A stretch of 19,110 nt of DNA from Pigoraptor vietnamica (taxonomy: Eukaryota > Opisthokonta > Filasterea): positions 1 to 19,110 of the forward strand of contig CALSCQ010000590.1 in the NCBI GenBank assembly GCA_943704525.1. Direction: 5' to 3'. Shown here piece after piece: positions 12,633 to 19,110 of the stretch. The position numbers were made by a program, and so were the translations under genes. Each line of letters begins with the position of its first letter. Position 1 is the stretch's first letter. The notes under the pieces were generated by a model that saw only the letters and a program-made list of their open reading frames with translations, was not told the origin of the DNA and did not search any database.

Positions 12633-14564
12633 TCACCTGCGCCGCATGGACCACCGCCGGTGCGCAACTCGCACGCCGACATAGGCAGCGACGGGCACGG
12701 CCGCGACAATCACCCACGGCACCGCGAGCGCGACGAGCGCCGCCTTTCCCGCATATCGACCGGCGACACGCGCGCGCGCCTTCGCGAGGCCCAGCTGGCT
12801 CACCGACTCGACGCCGTACTGGAGGCCCGGGCAGCCCCGGATGTTGTTCCGGTCAAAGTGTCCCTCGGGCGGGATGCGCTGTCCGCACAGCCAGCAAAAT
12901 TCGGTGCGGCACACCGAGCATATCATGTGGTTGCACGAGCCGTCGCCCATCTTCTCAATCTTGACGTTGCACTCCGGGCACTTGCGCGTCTTCTTGTGCG
13001 CCCACTTGCGAAACTTGCGCTCGCCGGCCTTGTCCCGCTTCTCCTTCGCGCGCGCCGCAACGTACTCGTCGCACGTCTGCCCGTCATGCCACTCGCCGTG
13101 GCAGTCAAAGCAGAACGCGCGGCGGCACGTCGGACAGTCCACAAAATAGTGCACCGTCGTCTCAGTCTCCGCCATCGATCCCGTTTCAACATCAGACTCT
13201 TTGCGCCCCTTGCCCTTGCGGCTGCTTCCAAAGCGCGGCCAGCTATGCCGCCGCTTCGCCTCCCTCATTTTCGCGTCCGTGCCACTCGCGTCGCCCGCCA
13301 CCGACGCCGCAGACTCGGCCAGCAGCGCGCGGCGGCGAATCTCGCCCAGCGTCACCGCCGCAGATCTGTGCACGGCCGTGTTGCAGTTCGGCTCGGGGCA
13401 CCACGTGCGGTCGGGGTCACGGTCCACCGCCGACCGCCGCTTGAGCTCTTTGTACCGTGACAGGGCCGCTGCGCCGTACTCGCCCACGAGCCTCTGCAGC
13501 GCGTCTTCCGGGGCGGGAATGCCGCAGCGCGCGCACGGCATGACCTGTATCTCGCCCTCCTCGATGCGCAGGATGTAAAACTGGGCAATGCACGGCTCGC
13601 AAAACGCGCACTCGCAGCCGGGCATCACAAAGGACCCGAGCCCGCGCGGCACCTCGTCCAGACAGATGGGACACAGCCCGTCGTCGTCGCCGTCGCTATC
13701 GCCGTCCGCGTGCTCTGCGCTCGCGCCGGCGCCGACCACGGGGATACCCAGCGCCACGCCCATTCCGATCTCTGCGGCCGGTGCAGGTACCGGCGACCGG
13801 CCCGCGGACGCAGGTGCACTGAACCGACGCGATCGTTCGTCGGGGAGCCGGTCGTCCGCCAGCACGTACGTCTCCGCAGCACCGCCCGCCGCAGACCCCG
13901 TTGCGCTGCGATGCGACTGCAGCGTCACGACAGACTGCGCATCGAACGCGATCGAATCGCCGTCGAGCACCGAGAGCGACTCGTAAAACCTCGCCAAAGA
14001 CCACGCGTCCGGACGCATGGCGTGCCTCAGGTTACCGCCGCCGACGGAGCCCGCGTCGCCCATCTCGGAACCGCTGTCGTCGACGCGAAAGGGCGCGGAG
14101 GCGAGCGACTGCATGTCGCTGTTTCGCGCATCTAGCGAGACGCCGTCCGAGCACATGACGAGGGAACCCGACATGGCCATTGACACGCTGTCCGCATTCC
14201 TCTCGCACGCGGCGGTCGAGCGCGCATCAACCCCGCCCTGCTGCGCCTGCGGTTGCGTCGCGGGGGGATCCGACAGCCGCGAGAGCACCGACGAGAGCGA
14301 CGCCGCTGTGCACAGGGTGGGCGCGCACGCGAACTCGTCCCCTTCGGGCGCAAGCCCCGCGGTTACTGTGGAATGTGCCGCTGGTGACGAAGGGTTTGCC
14401 GTCTGCGGCGTCCCACCGACCACTGTCCGCACTAAGCCTTCGAGTGGCCGCATCAGAGAGAGGCCGGACCGCTCCTCGGACGCAGTGGGAGCGGGCGACG
14501 ACGCGGCGAGTGTTGGAACGTCCACCGCGTCCGCTGGGGACGGGGGAGCCTCGACGGCCATCAT
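12633..14564 (-). CDS. RBR-type E3 ubiquitin ligase, RNF19-like, C-terminal membrane anchor
   Basis: Single-exon gene of 643 residues. The open frame extends 5' to 14777 but has no ATG before 14564 (a second follows at 14561), so I start there. Residues 1-290 are Ser/Ala-rich and probably disordered, with an acidic run before the RBR. RING1 begins CPICLDE (Cys298/301) and ends CARC (344-347). The IBR starts WCPEPNC (389-394), is broken by a basic/Ser-rich insert of about 70 residues (about 400-470), and resumes CPTC...[15 protein letters not shown] (477-498). RING2 is CPEC (529-532), GSCNHM with the predicted catalytic Cys544, and FCWLCG (556-561). A hydrophobic segment at about 608-631 ends near the C-terminus. 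The GSCNHM/FCWLC core and tail resemble RNF19 (dorfin), an ER-associated ligase that passes ubiquitin through a Cys-thioester. It is convergent with the SNF2 gene, with a 217-bp gap. Confidence 0.93.
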   Translation of the reverse strand: MMAVEAPPSPADAVDVPTLAASSPAPTASEERSGLSLMRPLEGLVRTVVGGTPQTANPSSPAAHSTVTAGLAPEGDEFACAPTLCTAASLSSVLSRLSDPPATQPQAQQGGVDARSTAACERNADSVSMAMSGSLVMCSDGVSLDARNSDMQSLASAPFRVDDSGSEMGDAGSVGGGNLRHAMRPDAWSLARFYESLSVLDGDSIAFDAQSVVTLQSHRSATGSAAGGAAETYVLADDRLPDERSRRFSAPASAGRSPVPAPAAEIGMGVALGIPVVGAGASAEHADGDSDGDDDGLCPICLDEVPRGLGSFVMPGCECAFCEPCIAQFYILRIEEGEIQVMPCARCGIPAPEDALQRLVGEYGAAALSRYKELKRRSAVDRDPDRTWCPEPNCNTAVHRSAAVTLGEIRRRALLAESAASVAGDASGTDAKMREAKRRHSWPRFGSSRKGKGRKESDVETGSMAETETTVHYFVDCPTCRRAFCFDCHGEWHDGQTCDEYVAARAKEKRDKAGERKFRKWAHKKTRKCPECNVKIEKMGDGSCNHMICSVCRTEFCWLCGQRIPPEGHFDRNNIRGCPGLQYGVESVSQLGLAKARARVAGRYAGKAALVALAVPWVIVAAVPVAAYVGVRVAHRRWSMRRR

Positions 14565-15334
14565 TCTTGTCGCAACAGGCCCGCGCGCGCGGGCAGAGAC
14601 ATAGGGAGTCTCAGTTCCGCAACACACGCAAGTAAGACGCGACGCGCACGCGTGAAGAAATCGAGTCGAACTCTGATGAATGACCAAATTCCCCGAAACG
14701 AGACGCGACTTGAAATCTGGGCGATTCACAAACCTAACGAAGCGCCACGGGCCCACACCCCGTTCCCTTCGGCGCACAGGAGCTCAAATACAACAGCACA
14801 TGGAAGGCCAACGGCAGATTTCGAAGAAAAGATGCGCGAGGGCGCATCTCGCTCAGCATAGCAGAGTGTGAAACGGTGAAAGGTGCGGGAGAGTGACTCA
14901 CCCGGCACAGACAGACTGGAGTCATCCCCAAAATATGCGAGAAATGCGTGTGCGCTCCAGTTTAAGCGCGTCGAGTGGAGTCCGGCGTTTCGCGCGCACC
15001 ACCCGCCAAATAGCCAGCAGACCGGCTTGAGTTATTTCAGGGCATTCGATTCATACATTTTTCATAGTGAAGGGAAATTATTATTCAGAGATTTTTGCGC
15101 CCGCAAGACGTCATCAGAAAAACGCCTACCGAGCCCTCGCGGAAAACGTTTACGATTCCGATTTGTCGACCAGACATTATCGTAAAAAGTAAGTGGAGCA
15201 CTGGTCACATGCACAATTTTTGTAGCAAGCACGCGCACAAGCTCCTTCCACCTTTAAAACGAGAGTTCAATCGAGAGTTTAACAGCACGAGAACTTCAAC
15301 TTCACATAAGGCGCTCTCTTATTGGAACAGAATT
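14565..15334. promoter_or_regulatory. Divergent promoter region, RBR ligase / amidohydrolase genes
   Basis: These 770 bp lie between two divergent starts. TTTCGCGCG (14988-14996) matches the E2F consensus TTTSGCGCS exactly, and CCCGCCAAA (15002-15010) is a second E2F-like site 6 bp away. CGAGAGTT is repeated at 15260 and 15272. An inverted CCAAT box (ATTGG, about 15321-15325) lies just before the ATG at 15335. No gene is seen; open frames here have no recognisable content. Confidence 0.55.
14579..14594. promoter_or_regulatory. Perfect 16-bp palindrome before RBR gene start
   Basis: GCCCGCGCGCGCGGGC is fully self-complementary and ends 14 nt upstream of the minus-strand ATG at 14564. It is the second perfect 16-bp CG-centred palindrome found next to a start codon in this window. 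Z-DNA formation or binding by a dimeric factor is possible; neither can be shown here. Confidence 0.45.
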
Positions 15335-16889
15335 ATGGCGGGAAGCGAAGGGGAGCGCAAGATTCGCGTTCCTTTCCCTATTGTGGATGCCCACAACCGT
15401 AAGTGTCGTCGGGCAGCTGTGTAACTGTTTTACCTTGGAACGCTGCTTATTTTTGCTGTGTGTTGTGTGTTTCCTTGTGCGCATGTGTGTACGTGCAAAG
15501 ACTTTTGGGACCTCGGCAAATGGCAGTACTCTTTTCCGTCGCCCGACATGGGCGTGCTGTACCGCGACTACCTCCCCACGAACTTTGTGGAGCACGCGGG
15601 AAAGGCGGGTGTCGAGAAGGGCATCTACGTCCAGGTCGACCATAATGAGGAGGAAATACGTGAGTGCTTCCTTCGGAGCTTCGCGGCACGTGCGCAGTTA
15701 TTTACAGTACTCGGACATATCAGAATGTGCCAGCGATTCCCTAGTACTACAGTGTCTAACAGTCCGCGTGCTAATGTTCCCTGTGGACAGCGTGGGTGCT
15801 GGAGATGAGTGAGAAGCATCCCTCCATCGCCGGCGTCGTCGGTTGGGTCGATCTCACCCATCCAAATGTTGGACAGACGCTTGACAAGTACGCTAACCAC
15901 GCAAAGGTGCGTCAGCAAACTGCACCGAGAAACGCAGGCAGAGGGCGCGTGACATTGTGTGTGCCGTATCTGATTTGCTGTATCCGCTCGCACGCAGTTT
16001 GTTGGTGTGCGCCATTTGACACACAACGAAAGCGACCCCAAGTGGCTGCTCCGCGAAGGTGCGTGCGGTTGCTACTCTGCTGCACTCACTTGCAGGCATA
16101 ATACGATTTATAGTTTGGGTGTGGCGTCATTCCGTTCACCAATGTGACTGTGCGTTGAGCGCACACGAGGCTTTGGCGTTCTGCTGTTGTTACGCGGCCG
16201 CTGTTACCTCACAAACGGACGTGCCCCCTTCTGCAGACGTGCACAGGGGCCTCGCAGAGCTTGCTGCACGTGACCTTGCCTTTGACCTCCTCCTGCGACC
16301 GCAACATCTCGCGTGCGTTCCGCCACTCGCCACCAAGTTTCCGCAGCTCAAGATGGTCATCGATCACGTGGCCAAGCCGCTGATCAAGGACGGCGTCGTG
16401 GAGGGATGGAAGGAGGTGTGCTGTTGTCTGCCGCACTGCTCGCTATGGTGTCAGGGTCATCAACCGGCCCATGTGAATGCGTGCATGTGCCTATGCCTGT
16501 GCACGTGCGGTGTGTGTATGCGTCGTGTGTGCTTGCATGTATGTTGTTCTGTGTGGCCAGCCTTCCGACCGACACGTCTTGCTGCTGGCCAGGATATGGA
16601 GGCGGCCGCGCGTCACCCAAACGTCTACTGCAAGCTGAGCGGGATGGTCACCGAGGCCGACCACGCCGAGTGGACGCCCTCGCAGCTGCGTCCCTACGTG
16701 GACCACGCGCTGCGCTGCTTTGGGGCGCGTCGCTGCATGTTTGGATCCGACTGGCCCGTGTGCCTCCTCGCCGCCGAGTACCACGAGTGGGCGCACACGC
16801 TGCACGACATTTTGCGCGACCTGGGATGCTCCGACGACGACATTGCGGACGTGTTTGGAGGGACTGCGCGCCGGTTTTACGGCATTTAG
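15335..16889 (+). CDS. Amidohydrolase (COG3618 / fuconolactonase-like metal-dependent hydrolase)
   Basis: Six exons (15335-15398, 15501-15659, 15791-15906, 15998-16058, 16237-16415, 16593-16889) join in phase to 291 residues, a normal length for this family. The HxH metal motif is split by intron 1: DAHNH, with His20 and His22, followed by FWD. Other family marks are IAGVVGWVDL (87-96), GVRH (116-119), DPKWLLRED-VHRGL (126-139), VIDHVAKP with His177, and FGSDWPV with the catalytic-type Asp246. The C-terminus ENDS in the usual GGTARRFYGI form. Members are soluble TIM-barrel hydrolases acting on lactones of sugars or aromatic acids (fuconolactone, rhamnonolactone, pyrone-dicarboxylate lactone); the substrate here cannot be told. 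The family is abundant in bacteria and patchy in eukaryotes, so ancient transfer is possible, but five spliceosomal introns show it is fully domesticated. The last donor (GTGTGC) is weak. Confidence 0.9.
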
Positions 16890-16950
16890 AAATAAGGGAG
16901 GCGGTCTCGTGTCAGTGTTGGTGGTTGTGATCTATTGGCTGTTGAGCAGC

Positions 16951-16975
16951 CGGGGTAGCCGGGGTACCCCTGCTG
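16951..16975. repeat. CCGGGGTA repeat and GGGGTACCCC palindrome
   Basis: CCGGGGTA occurs at 16951 and again at 16960. The second copy forms the perfect palindrome GGGGTACCCC (16962-16971), and AGCAG (16946-16950) pairs with CTGCT (16971-16975). A related GGGGTA...TACCCC hairpin lies on the other side of the F-box/LRR gene. Confidence 0.6.
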
Positions 16976-17112
16976 TTGAGAGTGCCGATTGGCGCGCATC
17001 CGGGGTGGCGATTGCCATCTACTAACGCAAAAAAAGAAAAAACACAAAAGTTCGGCAAAACGAAAGAACGAGCTCAGAAATCGAAGTTCGCCCGTCCAAT
17101 CGCGCGAGTCAC

Positions 17113-17826
17113 ATGGAGATGGACCCGCCTGTTCTCCTCTCTCTCCCAAACGAGCTCTTCGTCGTGCACATTGCACCCTACTTGGCTCCCGAGGAGATCC
17201 GCGCCCTCGCACACACGTGCGGACGACTGCTGCGGGCACTGCGCCGCGAACGACTCTACAAACTCACGAGCGAACACGCGCGGGAGTTTTACTATAACAG
17301 CTCGTTTTGCGACACCGTCTCAAGGACACTTCCGTTCGACCGTCTCTGCGTCTCTCCAGGTCCAATTGTCGAACGCTTCGTTGCAAGTTGGGCGATCGAT
17401 GGCGTCCACACGGTCGACCTCAGCTGTAGCTCGAGGTTGTCGGACGTGCGCGCTCTGAATCGCGTGCACACACTCATACTCAGGCGTTGCCACCAGTTAT
17501 CGGACGTTTCTGCACTCGGCGGCGTCCACACACTGGACCTCAGCAATTGTTCGGAGTTGTTGGACGTTTCTGCGCTTGGCGGCGTCCACACGCTCAACCT
17601 CAGCCATTGTTCGCAATTGTCGGACGTTTCTGCGCTTGGCGGCGTCCACACGCTCAACCTCAGCCATTGTTCGCAATTGTCGGACGTTTCTGCGCTTGGC
17701 GGCGTTGACACGCTCGATCTTGGCTACTGCCAGCGGATATCGGACGTCTCTGCGCTCGGCGGCGTCCGCGTACTTAAGGGCCTCCGCTATTGCCCTCGTT
17801 TACACAAGGTCAGTGGCATTCTTTAG
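17113..17826 (+). CDS. F-box and leucine-rich-repeat protein
   Basis: Intronless, 237 residues, starting at the first ATG, which follows TCGCGCGA (17100-17107) and a CCAAT (17096). Residues about 8-45 (LLSLPNELFVVHIAPYLAPE, then EIRALAHTCGRLLRAL) match an F-box. From residue 97 come seven 20-residue leucine-rich units of the form G-GVHTL-LS-CSQLSDVSAL, the last degenerate. Proteins with an F-box followed by LRRs usually act as substrate receptors of SCF ubiquitin ligases, the repeats binding the target. The target here is unknown. The repeat region is a 60-bp tandem array with two identical copies, indicating recent duplication. Similar short VHTL-type LRRs occur in various protists and large DNA viruses, so horizontal origin cannot be excluded. 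It lies 223 bp after the amidohydrolase stop and is convergent with the BEACH gene. Confidence 0.85.
   Translation: MEMDPPVLLSLPNELFVVHIAPYLAPEEIRALAHTCGRLLRALRRERLYKLTSEHAREFYYNSSFCDTVSRTLPFDRLCVSPGPIVERFVASWAIDGVHTVDLSCSSRLSDVRALNRVHTLILRRCHQLSDVSALGGVHTLDLSNCSELLDVSALGGVHTLNLSHCSQLSDVSALGGVHTLNLSHCSQLSDVSALGGVDTLDLGYCQRISDVSALGGVRVLKGLRYCPRLHKVSGIL
17401..17780 (+). repeat. 60-bp tandem repeat array encoding LRRs
   Basis: Six full copies of a 60-bp unit and the start of a seventh. Copies 17581-17640 and 17641-17700 are identical; 17521-17580 differs at only a few bases, and the outer copies are more diverged. Each copy encodes one 20-residue leucine-rich repeat. Confidence 0.95.
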
Positions 17827-17857
17827 CCACTTCGGTTGAATGATGGTCAACGATATT

Positions 17858-17898
17858 GCCCCGTCCCAGGGGTAAATTAGTACCCCGGGCCCCGTCCC
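17858..17898. repeat. GCCCCGTCCC direct repeat around a GGGGTA/TACCCC hairpin
   Basis: GCCCCGTCCC is present at 17858-17867 and 17889-17898. Between them GGGGTA (17869-17874) and TACCCC (17881-17886) form an inverted repeat with the 6-nt loop AATTAG. It lies just downstream of the F-box/LRR gene. Confidence 0.7.
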
Positions 17899-17903
17899 TC
17901 TAA

Positions 17904-17946
17904 TAATATAATATATATATATATAATATATATATATATTATATTA
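17904..17946. repeat. 43-bp AT-only perfect inverted repeat
   Basis: Two 21-base arms, 17904-17924 and 17926-17946, are exact reverse complements around one central base. The outer ends are TAATATAATA and TATTATATTA, so this is more than a simple AT repeat. It could extrude as a cruciform between the two convergent genes. Confidence 0.9.
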
Positions 17947-18299
17947 TCTGCAAAATCCCGCAGAAAACTCGTGAAAACGCGGCGCTGGATGCGGCGAATT
18001 CGATTTCAATTGTTGGTATGTGCGCTCCGCATGTAAAATTGGTGTAGCAAAGAGGACCTCGGGAAAAAACAAACATGCAATAGGGCTTGATGCCATTCAA
18101 TCTCCGTGAATGTGATTTATAGAACGCTAGCGCAGCTCACGCATGACACGCACGCCGGACGCGAAAAAAAGCAAAGAAAAAAAAAAAACACACGGCAGCA
18201 GAGTGGCAAAAATGTGCGACCGGACACATTGCGATAAGCACTGCGTGCAGACGCGCGACGGGAGGGACACGTGCAGGAGACAATGCGGCTGGTGTGTGG

Positions 18300-19012
18300 C
18301 TACCCCGCCGTGAGGATGACAAGGTTGCCCGACTTGAGCCCGAGCATGACGTAAGCCTCGGACGGCGTCAAGGACAGTGTCTGGACGTCGTGGTTAACGC
18401 TCGTCGAGTAAAGCACTTGGAGACTGCGCGCGAACTAAATTGAATATTTGGACAGAAAATGTAGCTAAAGCCATAACACTGCCTGCGCGACAGCGGACAG
18501 CATCTCAACAGGAGTAACCGGAAATAAAGTGTCGTACGGCCATCGAACCCACGAGTGAAGGTCGTAAATGGCGACGCTGCCGTGCTCGCCCGCGGCCACG
18601 AGGTGGTCACCCGCGCGGCCAATCGCAAAGCCCGCAAGCGCCTCATCGAGGGGAGTGCTGCCGAGCAGCTTGCCGTTGATGCTGAACGTGTGCAGCGCGA
18701 AATGGCTCTGCGTGGTGCACGTGAACGTGATGAGCGCGTGGAAAAGATAGGCACAGCTTCCATAACAATATCGATAGAATCATTAATCGATGCAAGTAGA
18801 AATGTGACGAGGTTACGAAGAGGGAATGAGTGTACAACTCCCACCTTTTGCGTGTACGCGCGGTGCTGCGTGTGCACGACAATCGACCCGTGCTCAGCGA
18901 TCCCCGCGAGTGACACGTGCGGCACCACTGAGCCGAGGCCGTCCGCACGCGGCGGTATCAGTGTCCGGACGTAGCGACCCTGGCGCACCGTATGAACGAT
19001 GCATGTGCCGTC
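18300..19012 (-). CDS. BEACH-WD40 (neurobeachin/LRBA-type) protein, C-terminal part
   Basis: Three exons on the minus strand (18845-19012, 18553-18707, 18300-18423) join in phase and give the last 148 residues, ending at TAG 18302-18300. The rest lies beyond the right edge. DGTCIVHTVRQGRYVRTL is a hallmark of the WD40 region of BEACH proteins. It is followed by GSIVVHTQ, FALHTFSINGKLLGSTPLDE, a blade with DHLVAAGEHGSVAIYDLHS, and LQVLYS before a final blade ending GLKSGNLVIL. BEACH proteins are large cytosolic scaffolds in vesicle and lysosome traffic. The upstream limit is uncertain: the frame stays open to 19057, but the TTGCAG at 19013-19018 with a pyrimidine-rich tract upstream is a good acceptor just before DGTC. 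Confidence 0.85.
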
Positions 19013-19095
19013 CTGCAACGAGGCCGCAAAGTCCACAGTAAGTAGAGAGAACGCCAAGAAACAAGAGAACAGGCAAACGAGTGCGCGTCCGGGGA

Positions 19096-19110
19096 GGGGG
19101 GGGGGGGGGG
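19096..19110. repeat. Poly-G run at window edge
   Basis: Fifteen G to the last base, preceded by GGGGA. It may be a real homopolymer in an intron of the BEACH gene, or a place where sequence quality falls. Confidence 0.85.

Larger units (their letters stand above)
17827..18299. other. Convergent intergenic region
   Basis: Lies between the F-box/LRR stop and the BEACH-type gene stop. It holds a repeated GCCCCGTCCC, a GGGGTA/TACCCC hairpin, a 43-bp AT palindrome and A-rich runs (18165-18188). No gene or RNA is recognised. Confidence 0.6.

Noticed and set aside
12516-13460. 314-codon + strand open frame opposite the RBR gene
   Set aside because: The minus strand here encodes unmistakable RING2 and IBR zinc ligands. 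The + frame is an Arg/Ala-rich shadow.
14565-14777. N-terminal extension of the RBR ligase
   Set aside because: The frame is open but contains no ATG, reads like untranslated DNA, and includes the palindrome at 14579-14594.
17401-17780. 60-bp tandem repeats as a CRISPR-like array or satellite
   Set aside because: There are no spacers. The period is exactly 20 codons and encodes LRRs in one open frame.

Overview
The window is nuclear DNA of a GC-rich, intron-containing eukaryote. I read nine protein genes on both strands. Seven are interrupted by GT-AG introns, most of them 60-300 nt, and 17 of the 19 inferred donors begin GTG. Microsatellites (GA, CA, GT, poly-C) lie in introns or at the window edges. 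The gene set (LETMD1-like protein, TTF2-like SNF2 ATPase with a GRF-type zinc finger, RNF19-like RBR ubiquitin ligase, BEACH/neurobeachin-type WD40 protein) fits a protist, perhaps on the animal/fungal side, but the species cannot be told from the sequence.

Layout. 1-1867: end of a six-exon (visible part) gene of unknown function, + strand. 1868-2907: AT-richer intergenic DNA. 2908-4258 and 5497-6819: two tandem + strand genes for Ser/Pro-rich coiled-coil proteins. They share one phase-2 intron at the same aligned residue and are probably an ancient tandem duplication. A palindrome-dense GC island lies between them. 6999-8879 (minus): five-exon mitochondrial LETM1-domain protein, convergent with the previous gene. 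8880-9303: divergent promoter. 9304-12415 (+): TTF2/Rad5-type SNF2 ATPase whose single intron carries a (GT)57 tract. 12633-14564 (minus): intronless RNF19-like RBR E3 ligase. 14565-15334: second divergent promoter. 15335-16889 (+): six-exon amidohydrolase (fuconolactonase-like). 17113-17826 (+): F-box plus LRR protein built from 60-bp tandem repeats. 18300-19012 (minus): last three exons of a BEACH-WD40 gene that runs off the right edge.

The genes do not form a pathway or operon; this is a compact, ordinary chromosomal neighbourhood with divergent and convergent pairs. The most interesting points are: the undescribed coiled-coil pair, one member of which carries seven RRxS motifs, six in the form RRxS-hydrophobic; perfect CG-rich palindromes 5-15 bp upstream of several start codons; the F-box/LRR gene with recently duplicated repeats, bracketed by GGGGTA/TACCCC dyads and an AT cruciform; and the left-end gene of unknown function, whose C-terminus has a possible OB-fold/ssDNA-binding look. 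No tRNA, rRNA, CRISPR or recognisable transposase was found.
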